Part shown: one piece after another, positions 38,801-48,831 of the stretch
Layout: each line of letters begins with the position of its first letter
How positions within the stretch are numbered: position 1 is the stretch's first letter
Source: Chitinophaga agrisoli
GTDB taxonomy: Bacteria; Bacteroidota; Bacteroidia; Chitinophagales; Chitinophagaceae
NCBI RefSeq assembly: GCF_008386695.1
Contig: NZ_VUOC01000004.1
Coordinates: 248,001-312,000 of the forward strand
Reading direction: 5' to 3'
Length of the DNA stretch: 64,000 nt
The notes under the pieces: model-generated
Told to the model about the DNA's origin: nothing
Database searches by the model: none
Seen by the model: the letters and a program-made list of their open reading frames with translations, nothing else
Program-made: the position numbers and the translations under genes

Positions 38801-39244
38801 TTACTGCAGTAACATATCCGGTTTTCTAAAATTGACCTTGTCAATATTTATCTTCTTCAAAGCATTATTAAACCCGTCATATGAGTTAAATGATCTCTCT
38901 GACAAAGAGGCCGGATCTATAATAAACCACAATTCATTATATTGAATGTTGTTTACCTCTGTTCCGCCCTTAAAATAAATCATGATCTTTCTTGCCACCG
39001 TATCCACCCCTTGCACATTATCGATTGAAAGAGTTAGCAAGCTAGTGGTTTGTAATTCAAGTCGCCACTCCGTATCATTCACTTTAATGAGTTTATAAGG
39101 CTTTATTAGCGGGATATTGAGTCGATCAAACAGATTTCCTTTGGAATAAAAAGGATCAGCACTTTTTGTTTTTTTAGAGTGTTTGCAACCTAAACACACT
39201 AAAAAAACAAAACTTAAAATAATAAAGACGCTTTTCATTTTCAA
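38801..39244 (-). CDS. Hypothetical lipoprotein in the toxin-immunity region
   Basis: The 147-residue protein has a signal peptide MKMKSVFIILSFVFLVCLGC whose last residue is the lipobox Cys. The mature part is beta-rich (TEWRLELQTTSLLTLSIDNV, ARKIMIYFKGG) and of unknown family. Its position among immunity genes suggests a membrane-anchored immunity or accessory role, unproven. Confidence 0.7.
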   Translation of the reverse strand: MKMKSVFIILSFVFLVCLGCKHSKKTKSADPFYSKGNLFDRLNIPLIKPYKLIKVNDTEWRLELQTTSLLTLSIDNVQGVDTVARKIMIYFKGGTEVNNIQYNELWFIIDPASLSERSFNSYDGFNNALKKINIDKVNFRKPDMLLQ

Positions 39245-39295
39245 GTAGTTTAATGAATCTGATCACTCCAGGCGAACCCTGGCGATCTCTAGCTG

Positions 39296-39314
39296 ATCCG
39301 CCTGCGGATTTTTT
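39296..39314 (+). other. Terminator-like hairpin facing against the operon
   Basis: ATCCG-CCTG-CGGAT is followed by six Ts on the plus strand, while all flanking genes are on the minus strand. It could stop antisense transcription, or be a scar of rearrangement. Just upstream CCAGG/CCTGG forms a second small hairpin. Confidence 0.35.
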
Positions 39315-39353
39315 GTTATTATCTGGTAGTATGCTCAATGATCCACTCCCGCG

Positions 39354-39641
39354 TTACCAATTATAAACTCCTCCACATACGAGTATGTAATAAAATAAAT
39401 CAAACCTTAAATCAATCTTATTATCTACTTGGGAATTCAACTCTTTTAGTTGCTCTGCATTTAGTCGATATCCATCATAGAGTAAAGGGTCTTCTGCTGG
39501 AGGAGGCACTATTTTTGTTAGAGACTCAAAACTAATGCTATCGATATTAACTTCATCAATCAATTCGTCATCACTGAGCCGATAGATATTAATTGTCCTT
39601 TCAACTCTTTCCAGTTTATCTAATAAATTTTTTGATCCCAT
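39354..39641 (-). CDS. Candidate immunity protein of the RHS-colicin E3 toxin
   Basis: The gene starts nine bases after the RHS toxin stop codon and encodes a 95-residue, acidic, cytoplasmic protein (DDELIDEVNIDSISFE, GYRLNAEQLKELNSQ, IDLRFDLFYYILVCGGVYNW). Immediate adjacency, small size and net negative charge against a basic nuclease fit an immunity protein. It does not visibly resemble the colicin E3 immunity protein, so the assignment rests on position and composition. Confidence 0.65.
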   Translation of the reverse strand: MGSKNLLDKLERVERTINIYRLSDDELIDEVNIDSISFESLTKIVPPPAEDPLLYDGYRLNAEQLKELNSQVDNKIDLRFDLFYYILVCGGVYNW

Positions 39642-39650
39642 ATTAAAATT

Positions 39651-42600
39651 TTATAAAACTAAAATAGGCGCAGCAGCCCCTCCAGTACCAACTGTTATTC
39701 CCAATTCAACGACTTTTAACAAAATATATCCAACTACTACAACCGTTGTTCCCACCTTAACTTCATTTCCAACGTAAGGAGACGGGAGAGCGTTGTTCAT
39801 CCCATTAGGTGGAGCTGTTGATGGCAGCTCTGTGCCAATAGATTTAGGTGTCTTTCTATTCGTAATGGGATCTTTTATTTGGTCTCCTGTTTGTGGGTCA
39901 TATGCTCCCTGATGTTTACCATTCTTATCATATTTTTCAACTTCACCATGTTGTTTATCCCATTCTAGAATACCACCTCCGGGCAATTGCCATCGCCATC
40001 TTTTACTTTTAGGGCTATACTGCCCTTTACCTGCGTCAGGAAAGCCTGGCAATCCATTTTTAGGTGCAGGTTTATATCCTTGCTGACTATCGTTATTGGG
40101 TACAGAACTGTCCCCAAGTGGATCACTAAATCTAATAGGATTATCAAACATGGCTGTATAAGGAGACCACGCATGCATACTATCCAATTTAGGATCTATT
40201 TGCAAAAAACGGCCTATTTGAGGATCGAGACCTCTATAAAATGCATCATACTGATTAACATCCAGGTCCTTCGTGAACTCTATCCCATTATACTTCTTCC
40301 TATTCTCCGCATAACTCATCCCTTTCAGCGCATTTGAAGATATCCCCGCCATCGTCAACCCAAATGGATAATAATGCGTCTCCTCCAACAACGGACCGGA
40401 AGCAACCCCTAACGTTACATTATCAAAGAACACATCCTGCGTGGTCTCATTACTCGTATACACATACATAAAGCCACTCTTCTTCACCACCATCTTATCC
40501 ACTCCCAGCGTCTGCAGCTCATCCGGCTCTCCCTTCACCTGCCTTACCCCGCTATTATCTTCCACTAAGTTAAACTGATCATCGAATAAAGCAAAATTCA
40601 GATAAGCCTTCGGTTTATCCTCCCGGTTCTGGTCAGGGTCCTTTTCCTTTAAGCGCTGATAATCATTGCTATTAAAGTTCCTGAAAGGTGACAAGCTTTC
40701 TGCCTGACGAGCGCCATGCGCAGCAGTTGCGGAAGCGCCTCCACCGAACGCGTTCAACAGCGACGCCACCATATCCTCCGGCGTAGCCGGCTTATTATCT
40801 CCAGGGCCAACCGATTTATAAAATGCCCGCGCGCCTATCTGGATGGTATCACCCACCATTACCCGCAACACAATAGACGGCCCTATCTTTTTACCACCTT
40901 CTTTCGCGCTCAGTTTCGCTACAAACTTGTTTTGCGGTGCAGTCTCATCCTGCGGATAACCTGCCGGTTTATCTGTCCGCGTTTCTTCGGTATTGCTGAA
41001 CAAGGCCGCTTCTTTTGCCGCGCTCTCTGTTTCCATAGTGGCGGTATACATACTAAAGTCTGTCTGCTCAGTCAGCACCGTCCTTACGTTCCCCAGGTGA
41101 TCCTTCAGGAAGTAGTCATACACATAAGATACAGGGCTGCCGGTTTTAAACACCGCACGTATCCTGCCTTCTTCATGCCCCAGGAACTGCAGTGTATCGT
41201 TCTGATATACAAAACCACCAATATAAGTGGTCGTGGTCACCTTTGCCGGGCTACCTGTATTATCCGTAACCACCTTCTGCAGCTTATTACCAGTGGCATC
41301 GTATTTATACTGAATGCTCCCTTTACCGGTAACAGTAATAAGCTCCGGCAGGTTCAGATGATTATAGATGATGGTGTCAATCCCCTTATTAAGGTCCGTA
41401 GCCAGGTTACCATTCGCATCATAATCATAATCGTCACCGGTATTGGCGCCATTTACAAAATCGCCCAGTTTGGCGCTGGCAGTAACTTTTGGATCCCCCA
41501 CAGCTGCCAAACGGTTACTGGCCTCACTGATTTTATAACGATAGCTAAGCTGATCAATAAGTTGTGGTGGTTGTGCGCCTATCATGCCCATCTGGTTCAT
41601 TGTCATGATGTTGCCATTCGCGTCATAGCTAAGATTGCTCACGGAAAAGTCCATCTGGTCTTTTGTCCAGGCGCTGCTGCCACTGTTCTGCTGCGCATAA
41701 TCTGCTACTGTTAACCGATTAGCATTATCATAATTATATCCATAAGAGCGCTGAATGCCGTTACTTTTACTTTTCCATTTTATACCCGCTATGTTGCCAT
41801 TGTACTGGTTGGTGGCATACCCATAATCGTAACTGAGGTCCTGCCCAAACCAGTTGGCGGTGCTGCCGGCGGTACTCACAAAAGCCTTGTTGATGCTCTT
41901 TAGCCAGCCACGAAGATTATACTCATAGTTCAGGGTCTCCAGCTGGGTGCTGGCGCCGGTTACGCCCAGTCTTTTTGTTTTCAGCTGTCCCAGTTCATCG
42001 TAACTGTTTTCTGCAATTGTTTTAACGGCGCCAGCGTCATTCAACTGTTTTTTAATGGTCTTTACCCTGCCGGCAGCATCATACAACTGCTGGGTCATCA
42101 CTGTCGTTTGCGGTGTTACCCCACTGCGTGGGTTGTTATGCCGCTGGTAAGTGCTGAGCAGCTTCCCGCTAAAATCATAAAGGCTGGTCACAATGTCTTT
42201 TCCACCGCTTACATTATCAGCAATCGTCTGCAGCGTACGGCCTTTATCGGTATAATAAATGGTGGAGGTCAGCCACTGGTCCGTACCCAATACCCTTACT
42301 TTACTGCCCGTTACCAGTCCTTTGGTAGTACTGCTGGTGCTGGTAATTACTTCCGCATAAGAGCTACCGCTATATTGAGGCTTGGTAAAATCCCCGGTCA
42401 CGGCATTCTGCTTACCTGTAAAATTGTAATCATCATAAAAAGTATAGGTAAGCGGCATTAAAGCACTGGCAGGGATATTAGGCAGCGGGTTGGTAACGGT
42501 AATATTTGTAACGCCCTGGTTGGCAGAGGGATTAATATCCCCCTCTGTTTCGCCGGCGCCAGTGTCAAAGCCATCCTCAAAGTAAATGCTGTTGGTGGCT

Positions 42601-43874
42601 TCATATACTGCCCGGCCATCATAGTTAGCCACCACCAGATCGGCCACTCCGGGAAAGGTATAGCTGATGCTCTGGGTACTGCTGGTGGCGCTGTTCATAC
42701 TGGTCTGCAGCGCATCCCGTGTAGCGGCAGAGCTGTAGAACGCTGTCATGGTGGGGCGGTTCAGCAGATCGTAAAAAGTAGCCATCCATTTAGTATCTTT
42801 CTTCAGGTTACCATCACGGCTAAATACCAGGCGGTCCCGCACGTCATACACCATTTCTACCGCAGCGGCCCCGGGTACTTTTTTCACGATCAGGCGGTTG
42901 CGGCCATCATACTGGTACTGAAAACACAGTTCATCAGCAATACTCTGGGAAATTACCCAAGTGGACGAAATCAAACCCACCGCCTTGGGAGGGATCACAA
43001 ACCGCAGGTTCCCCAGGTCGTCGTACACATAGTAAGTACATAGCCAGCCGGCATGCCCATCAGCCGCGCCGGCCGTAAGCTCTACCCTTTTCAGCATCAC
43101 CCGGCCATCTTTATCCTTAAATTCCACTACACGCAGGCCTCTTTCATCTTTTGTGATATTCTTAAAAAGCGTTCCGGCGGCATATACCCGGGTGGCGCTG
43201 CTGGTGGGGATAACAGCGCCAGGCGGCACATCCCAGATACGCACGCCATCGCCGGATGTATTTACCTCATACTGCAGCGTTGCCGGACGGCTACCTCCCT
43301 CCTTCGCCCAGCTATTACCAGGGCCGTAGCTTTTCGACACACGGTTCAGCGGCGATGCTTCATATTCTGTTTGTCCATAGTAGATGCTTTCTCCCGCAGC
43401 GCCAGGCGTCAATGTAGCATCCTGGTAAAACGCCTGCTGCCCGTTAAATGGATCAGCTTTAAATTTACCGTCATTGGTATTGCCGGTTTTAGGCACGTAA
43501 GGCAGGTACTTATATTGCTCACGACCAAACGCATCATATACAACCGGCGCTACCAGGTCTTTAAGACCAGGGGTAATAGCTTTGGTTACGGTTTGCAATG
43601 GCCTTCCCAGGCCATCGAAATACTGCGTGCTTTGCCTTACAGCATTTACATCTGTGGATGCGCTTACCGCTGCAGGATCCGCAGAGGGCATGCTGGGCTC
43701 CCAGCTGCGGACATAATTGATCGTAGTATTGGTATAGGCAGACGGCACCGTATTGGCTGTGGCAGCAGGCCGGATACTGGTATTGGGCACATTCTGAGCA
43801 AATGCAGCCTCGCTTTCTCCCAACACCATCAACCCTGCGGCTATTCTTAGTATAGGTATTATAAATCTTTGCAT
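39651..43874 (-). CDS. RHS toxin with C-terminal colicin E3-type ribonuclease
   Basis: The 1407-residue protein has a signal peptide (cleavage likely after AAFA, residue 26), then a DUF6443-like region (YFDGLGRPLQTVTKAITPG), YD repeats, and the RHS core end (HLGNVRTVL, YPFGLTMAGISS, DPQIGRFLQIDP). After DPLGDS the tip begins. Residues about 1274-1345 match the colicin E3 16S-rRNA nuclease: LPGFPDAGKG, EWDKQHGEVEKY, GKHQGAYDPQTGDQIK. Asp1306, His1309, Glu1313 and His1321 keep the spacing of the E3 catalytic residues. Unusually, about 60 residues follow, ending in a hydrophobic helix (VVVVGYILLKVVELGI). Its partner RHS protein lies 22 bases upstream. Confidence 0.92.
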   Translation of the reverse strand: MQRFIIPILRIAAGLMVLGESEAAFAQNVPNTSIRPAATANTVPSAYTNTTINYVRSWEPSMPSADPAAVSASTDVNAVRQSTQYFDGLGRPLQTVTKAITPGLKDLVAPVVYDAFGREQYKYLPYVPKTGNTNDGKFKADPFNGQQAFYQDATLTPGAAGESIYYGQTEYEASPLNRVSKSYGPGNSWAKEGGSRPATLQYEVNTSGDGVRIWDVPPGAVIPTSSATRVYAAGTLFKNITKDERGLRVVEFKDKDGRVMLKRVELTAGAADGHAGWLCTYYVYDDLGNLRFVIPPKAVGLISSTWVISQSIADELCFQYQYDGRNRLIVKKVPGAAAVEMVYDVRDRLVFSRDGNLKKDTKWMATFYDLLNRPTMTAFYSSAATRDALQTSMNSATSSTQSISYTFPGVADLVVANYDGRAVYEATNSIYFEDGFDTGAGETEGDINPSANQGVTNITVTNPLPNIPASALMPLTYTFYDDYNFTGKQNAVTGDFTKPQYSGSSYAEVITSTSSTTKGLVTGSKVRVLGTDQWLTSTIYYTDKGRTLQTIADNVSGGKDIVTSLYDFSGKLLSTYQRHNNPRSGVTPQTTVMTQQLYDAAGRVKTIKKQLNDAGAVKTIAENSYDELGQLKTKRLGVTGASTQLETLNYEYNLRGWLKSINKAFVSTAGSTANWFGQDLSYDYGYATNQYNGNIAGIKWKSKSNGIQRSYGYNYDNANRLTVADYAQQNSGSSAWTKDQMDFSVSNLSYDANGNIMTMNQMGMIGAQPPQLIDQLSYRYKISEASNRLAAVGDPKVTASAKLGDFVNGANTGDDYDYDANGNLATDLNKGIDTIIYNHLNLPELITVTGKGSIQYKYDATGNKLQKVVTDNTGSPAKVTTTTYIGGFVYQNDTLQFLGHEEGRIRAVFKTGSPVSYVYDYFLKDHLGNVRTVLTEQTDFSMYTATMETESAAKEAALFSNTEETRTDKPAGYPQDETAPQNKFVAKLSAKEGGKKIGPSIVLRVMVGDTIQIGARAFYKSVGPGDNKPATPEDMVASLLNAFGGGASATAAHGARQAESLSPFRNFNSNDYQRLKEKDPDQNREDKPKAYLNFALFDDQFNLVEDNSGVRQVKGEPDELQTLGVDKMVVKKSGFMYVYTSNETTQDVFFDNVTLGVASGPLLEETHYYPFGLTMAGISSNALKGMSYAENRKKYNGIEFTKDLDVNQYDAFYRGLDPQIGRFLQIDPKLDSMHAWSPYTAMFDNPIRFSDPLGDSSVPNNDSQQGYKPAPKNGLPGFPDAGKGQYSPKSKRWRWQLPGGGILEWDKQHGEVEKYDKNGKHQGAYDPQTGDQIKDPITNRKTPKSIGTELPSTAPPNGMNNALPSPYVGNEVKVGTTVVVVGYILLKVVELGITVGTGGAAAPILVL

Positions 43875-43896
43875 GTTGTTGTCTTTATAGGGTTAA

Positions 43897-46800
43897 CTAT
43901 TGGGTAATAGGATTTTGATACTGGTAATCATATTGTTTCAGGATCTTTCCATCCTTGTCCTTCACCAGTTTCAAACGTCCAAAACCATCATATTCAAAAT
44001 AGGAAGTTTGTGCCTTGGGATCCGTCTGGCTGGTAACGCCTAATAAAGGAGAATAAGTATAAGTACTTACCTGGGCGCCAGTCAAGCCCGTACGCAGTTT
44101 CTGCAGTTCCGTCCTCAGCGCCGCATCACTGCCAGGGTTATCTAAAATGTTTTGCGTAATAAATTGTTTGGCAGTGTTATAGTCTGCGCCTTCTATACTT
44201 GCTACCGGATACTGACCACTGTACCCCCAAAAATAAGCGTGGTTAATATTGTTCTGCTCATGATAGGATAACAGGTTCCCAGCATCGCTATAGGCGTCAA
44301 AATAAACCTGCGGCTTATAGTTAGGATGCAGGACGGGCTGCCCGGCACTGGAAAAGGATGATTCCGTAAGGTCACTTAGCGGAGCAGCTGCCTCTATCTT
44401 ATAGATCAGATCTGGTTTAAAAAACCCGGAAGCATACTGCCGGTAACTTGTAAATGTGCCTGACAACAGCTTCGTAGCGCCATCCCTCAGTAAAAACGCT
44501 TCCTGTTCCACTACCGGAGACAGCAGATGGCTGTTCCTCATTTTCTCCACAAAAGACAGATTACCGGATACAGTGTAGTCATTGGGTCTTTTATATTTTG
44601 TAATCAGGGTACTGCCGTCACTCCTTACAACATCCTCCCTGGTGGGCAACCTGTGCACGGCGTTCTGGTAATAGCTTGTCTTTATGGTAGCGATTTTCCC
44701 GGAATTACTGTATACAGTCTCTGTATCAGTAACAGGAACCACCCAGCTGGAAACATTATCATAGAACCGCATGTTGTAAACATATTTGGCGTCCGCTACT
44801 GTTGCCGCGGTCATTAATTTTACGCCTTTCAATGAGGTGGATTCATTTACGGAATAAGTGTACCCATTCCTTTTTAACACATCACCCTGGGCATTATAAA
44901 CAATAACCGCAGTGGGTTTGCCATTTAGTGGGTTACCAACACTTGGGATGGTCGGGAAACCATCTGTATACTCCTCCGCATTGTTATAATAATACTCCAT
45001 TCTACCGTTCTCCCCGTTCTCCCCTGCAAACTCTGTCACTTTTGAATATCCTATAATACCAGATCTGGAAGATAATCCGGAAGGGAACAGGGAGCTTGAC
45101 TGTACTCCATAAAACCTGGCGGTATAATCACACGGTATAACAACGCCTGTACCAACGATAGGGCTGGAAAATCCTATGTCAATAGAATAATCATACTTTG
45201 GCTGGGATAATAATACCCCGGAAGATATTCCATTATCACCTACATAAGCATACCTTCTTACCGATTGATTACCCAGCGCATCGTAATCAGTGATACGTTT
45301 AATACGTATGCCGCCTCCTTTCCGGTAGGTCAGCGGAACAGTTTCCTTTTCCTGCCAGGAAATGCTCATATAGAAAGAATATCCCCGGGTGGCCAGTATA
45401 GACATGGTGTAGTTTCCCGTATCAAGCATACGGTCTGTAAAAACCGGGCTTGGGTTAGGCTGGTCATAATTTGCACTTGTACAGCCGGCAACAGTATTCA
45501 GCGTGCCGTTATCCTCCACCTTCCACACATTTGTATAACCCAGGCTCACAACATCCGTAACATTCGGATCAACCTTCTGATAACTGCACATGATACTGAC
45601 GGGTATCCTGTCTGTTGGTGGTATCATGCCCACGGAGGAAAGATGGAAGTTGGCTGTTATCACATCCCCGGAAGGATGATTGGAATTAGATTGCACATAG
45701 GCGCTTTTATTAATTGTTCTATACGCCTGCTCACCGTGCAGGTTTGAATAATCGTGTAATTCGTATTCAAAATCCGTGTGCCCGCCTGTAGGATATATAA
45801 TTTCATACAACACGCCATACATCGGGTAGTTAGACAGGGTATCCGCGCTTTTGTCAGCGCCTGTAAAGGATAATGGGGCCAAAGGAAAAATGGTGCTTGG
45901 CAATAAGCTGTAATTGACAATGCCATTATAGTACCCCCAATGGTCAATGGACTTCGTGTACTTGGGAGCAATGAGATTAGGATTAATATAATTAAAAGCA
46001 TAAGGCGGCTTCCGGATATCACCAGCCCCCAGCTCTGCAACAGAGTCCAGTTTCAGACGGGTGCTCTGATCCAGGCTGAGGAAGTACGTATAATAAAAAG
46101 AATAAGCCTTTATACGCGCACCGCTCTTATTTTTAATAATAATACTATCCAGCTTGGATGGCTTCACCAGGCCATCGTCATTATCCAGGTAGTCGACATC
46201 TGTTCTTTCGGATATCTTAAATTCAACGGAACCATTCTGAAAGGTGATCTTCTGCAAATAGGCGTCCTGTATTGCCTGTCTCGAAGCGTCGTATGAATGG
46301 TAATCATTACTGAAGCCGGACGGTGTCTGCGCGCTGCAACCTGTAACAGCGATCGCTCCAAATTTGATCAGCATCTCAGATTGGTTCACCAGGCTCAGGC
46401 TTTTGCCCCGTACATATGTAAAACTCACCTTTTCAGCGGTAGGCGCTACAATGGAATCAAGGTACCAGGCAGTCACGGGCGATGAGTTAATATCCATATT
46501 AAGCCCCGTAACACCATCAAAACTGGTGAGCTCAAAAGAAGAAGACCGGTTATAATCCTGTGTTCTCTCTAAAGTGCCAAAATAATATTTATATCCTTCG
46601 GCATCCGTTGCAATCCACTTGCCCGCACTATAAATAAACTCCAGGTTATTTTTCTGGTCAGAAAATATAACGGAACCGCCGGCCTTCTTACCTATCACGA
46701 ACCGGCCGCTGAATTCCCCAAAGTTATAGTTAAACATATCCGGCTCCCCATCCATCTGCCCGTCATAAACATTGTCGAAATATTGCCTGTCAGACTGTAC

Positions 46801-47217
46801 CGTAGCTGGATTGTATAAATAAGAATTGCCAGCCGTACTGGCAGGCAAAGCCTGGGAATTATAATAACCATGCTCTATAAAATCATCCTGCTGCCTCACC
46901 ACCCGGGTAATGGCCCCACCTGCATTCAATGTCCATCCAAGCCCAACCCAGGAAGCATCCTGTAACACCCTGGTACCGCTTGCATCGTATTGCAACGCGA
47001 TCTTTAAAGAATGATTGGGAGTAACTATATCATACAACGGAACTGCAATATTGGGTGATCCATTATAATAGCTTACCGGTATATTTCCAAACTGTCCAAG
47101 AGCAGCCGCAGTTGGAGATGGCGGTACAACTTTGGCAGACCGGTATGGCATATCCTGCCCTTTTGTGATGGCAGAACAATAGCAAAAAACAAACAATATC
47201 AAAAATATTCTTTTCAT
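43897..47217 (-). CDS. RHS-partner secreted YD-repeat protein
   Basis: About 1106 residues. I place the start at 47217, where MKRIFLILFVFCYCSAITKG is a signal peptide; an in-frame ATG five codons earlier is less suitable. The N-terminal half has the pattern seen in these partner proteins (YYNGSPNIAVPLYDIV, SWVGLGWTLNAGGAITRVVR), and the C-terminal end returns to YD repeats (YFEYDGFGRLKLVKDKDG, ILKQYDYQYQNP). Such proteins precede DUF6443 RHS toxins in many Bacteroidota and probably help build or export the RHS shell. Its exact role is not known. Confidence 0.88.
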   Translation of the reverse strand: MKRIFLILFVFCYCSAITKGQDMPYRSAKVVPPSPTAAALGQFGNIPVSYYNGSPNIAVPLYDIVTPNHSLKIALQYDASGTRVLQDASWVGLGWTLNAGGAITRVVRQQDDFIEHGYYNSQALPASTAGNSYLYNPATVQSDRQYFDNVYDGQMDGEPDMFNYNFGEFSGRFVIGKKAGGSVIFSDQKNNLEFIYSAGKWIATDAEGYKYYFGTLERTQDYNRSSSFELTSFDGVTGLNMDINSSPVTAWYLDSIVAPTAEKVSFTYVRGKSLSLVNQSEMLIKFGAIAVTGCSAQTPSGFSNDYHSYDASRQAIQDAYLQKITFQNGSVEFKISERTDVDYLDNDDGLVKPSKLDSIIIKNKSGARIKAYSFYYTYFLSLDQSTRLKLDSVAELGAGDIRKPPYAFNYINPNLIAPKYTKSIDHWGYYNGIVNYSLLPSTIFPLAPLSFTGADKSADTLSNYPMYGVLYEIIYPTGGHTDFEYELHDYSNLHGEQAYRTINKSAYVQSNSNHPSGDVITANFHLSSVGMIPPTDRIPVSIMCSYQKVDPNVTDVVSLGYTNVWKVEDNGTLNTVAGCTSANYDQPNPSPVFTDRMLDTGNYTMSILATRGYSFYMSISWQEKETVPLTYRKGGGIRIKRITDYDALGNQSVRRYAYVGDNGISSGVLLSQPKYDYSIDIGFSSPIVGTGVVIPCDYTARFYGVQSSSLFPSGLSSRSGIIGYSKVTEFAGENGENGRMEYYYNNAEEYTDGFPTIPSVGNPLNGKPTAVIVYNAQGDVLKRNGYTYSVNESTSLKGVKLMTAATVADAKYVYNMRFYDNVSSWVVPVTDTETVYSNSGKIATIKTSYYQNAVHRLPTREDVVRSDGSTLITKYKRPNDYTVSGNLSFVEKMRNSHLLSPVVEQEAFLLRDGATKLLSGTFTSYRQYASGFFKPDLIYKIEAAAPLSDLTESSFSSAGQPVLHPNYKPQVYFDAYSDAGNLLSYHEQNNINHAYFWGYSGQYPVASIEGADYNTAKQFITQNILDNPGSDAALRTELQKLRTGLTGAQVSTYTYSPLLGVTSQTDPKAQTSYFEYDGFGRLKLVKDKDGKILKQYDYQYQNPITQ

Positions 47218-47814
47218 ATTTTCGGCGCTCATAGTAATACATTATAAATACAATAACTCGTTCTGTGGTAGGCCCCCCTGCATTAGCGGCATGTGCATTT
47301 TACACCTCTAAAGTGGCGTCATCAGGGTAATAATTATGGATCCCGGGTACTGTGCAGTTGATGATCTGGTTACAAACAGCAAACATAGTGCAGTTAAAAT
47401 CTTCTTCATTCACTTTGATATAAGGACGTTTAACAAAATAACAGCTATAATACGCATACTATCTGCGTGGGTAAGATATACACATCACACATAAATGTCT
47501 AAACCCAACGAATAAACTGAGAAAATACGGGTTATACGCTCTTGGGCAACAACACTTTCCAGGTATAGCTTCGAAACAAAGAAAGAAAATCTTTGGTGTT
47601 GTTACAATAAGTTTCCAATATAATATAATTTAATATATATGAGCTTTAAAATATTATATCCGGATCGTCCTGTCAACAGCAACTTATCCCACCAAAGTGC
47701 TAACAGAATTTTGAACACCCCCCCACATTAACTTTACATTAATCTTCCCCACCCCCCTGGCAAATCTTCCCATCTCCCAATAAGTTTGCGCCTGTACACC
47801 TAAAAATAACTATC
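47218..47814. other. Divergent intergenic region with a cryptic coding-like fragment
   Basis: Nearly 600 bases with no full gene. On the minus strand the frame ending at the TAA of 47300-47302 reads coding-like sequence (PYIKVNEEDFNCTMFA, CNQIINCTVPGIHNYYP) for about 50 codons but has no suitable start; a second frame offers MRIIAVILLNVLI just upstream. A small secreted-protein gene broken by a frameshift would explain both. The rest is AT-rich and should hold promoters of the RHS operon and the phosphoesterase. Confidence 0.35.
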
Positions 47815-48759
47815 ATGGATCGTCGTTCGCTCATCAAGCGCCTCGGACTGGGCGCCATACTCGGTACCCTGCCGGGTGCAAACATCCTCCAGGCAGCCAC
47901 CCAGCCTGCCGGTATCGCCGGCAAAAAAAGAGTGCTCCGTTTTGCCCACCTTACAGATGTGCACCTGGAACCGGAGCTCAATGCCCCTAAAGGACTGGCC
48001 GCCTGCCTCCATCATATCCAATCGCAAAAAGATCAGCCGTCGTTTATTATGAATACCGGCGACTGTATCATGGATGCGCTCAAACAGCCCAAAGACCGCG
48101 TTGAAACGCAATGGCAGCTCTGGCATGGCCTCATGAAAAGCGATAACAGCCTGCCGCTGGAGTATTGTATCGGCAACCACGACTGCTGGGGCGCCGGACA
48201 AACCACAGACCCGCTCTATGGCAAAAAATATGCGCTGGATAAAATGCATCTGGAAAAGCCCTACCGCAGCTTTGATAAAGTAGGCTGGCACTTCATCGTG
48301 CTGGATAGCATCCAGACCAAAGCCGATGGGACCTGGTACACCTGTACCCTGGACGATGAGCAGTTTGCCTGGCTGGAGCAGGACCTGGCCGCGCATACAG
48401 ATAAACCCGTGATCGTGGTATCCCACGTACCTATCGTATCCGCCGCCACCGTAGTGGTTGACAATAAATTCAAAGAAGAACAGGGTTATGTGCTGGGCCT
48501 GGGCTCAATGCATATCGACGCGCCGCGGATCGTAGCATTGTTTGACAAACATCCCAACGTAAAACTCTGCCTGAGCGGACATATCCACCTGTATGAGCAG
48601 ATCATGTATAACGGCGTTACCTACATTAGCAACGGCGCCTGCAGCGGCGACTGGTGGAAAGGCATGCGCTACCGTACAGATAATGGCTATGCCATGGTGA
48701 ACCTGTATGACGACGGTAGCTTTGACAATACATACATCCCCTACGGGTGGAAGGTATAA
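47815..48759 (+). CDS. Exported calcineurin-like metallophosphoesterase
   Basis: The 314-residue protein starts MDRRSLIKRLGLGAILG, a twin-arginine-like signal that predicts export. The metal-binding motifs of the family follow in order: LTDVHLEPE (Asp48, His50), MNTGDCIMD, CIGNHDCWG, VSHVPIV, and SGHIHLYEQ. It should be a two-metal phosphoesterase in the periplasm or at the cell surface; the substrate (phosphodiester, nucleotide or phospholipid head group) cannot be read. Confidence 0.88.
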   Translation: MDRRSLIKRLGLGAILGTLPGANILQAATQPAGIAGKKRVLRFAHLTDVHLEPELNAPKGLAACLHHIQSQKDQPSFIMNTGDCIMDALKQPKDRVETQWQLWHGLMKSDNSLPLEYCIGNHDCWGAGQTTDPLYGKKYALDKMHLEKPYRSFDKVGWHFIVLDSIQTKADGTWYTCTLDDEQFAWLEQDLAAHTDKPVIVVSHVPIVSAATVVVDNKFKEEQGYVLGLGSMHIDAPRIVALFDKHPNVKLCLSGHIHLYEQIMYNGVTYISNGACSGDWWKGMRYRTDNGYAMVNLYDDGSFDNTYIPYGWKV

Positions 48760-48780
48760 CCTGACTACTGCTATAAAAAT

Positions 48781-48815
48781 AAAGGGCGCACTCCAAAGCT
48801 GAGCGCGCCCTTTTG
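48781..48815. terminator. Bidirectional terminator
   Basis: AAAGGGCGCACTC and GAGCGCGCCCTTTT pair across a short loop, with A-rich sequence on the left and Ts on the right. It separates the phosphoesterase from the convergent small secreted protein. Confidence 0.85.
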
Positions 48816-48831
48816 TTATCTTAAATCCAGA

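Noticed and set aside
40716-41714. 332-codon open frame opposite the RHS toxin
   Set aside because: It is antisense to the YD repeats; its translation shows no domain or protein-like pattern.
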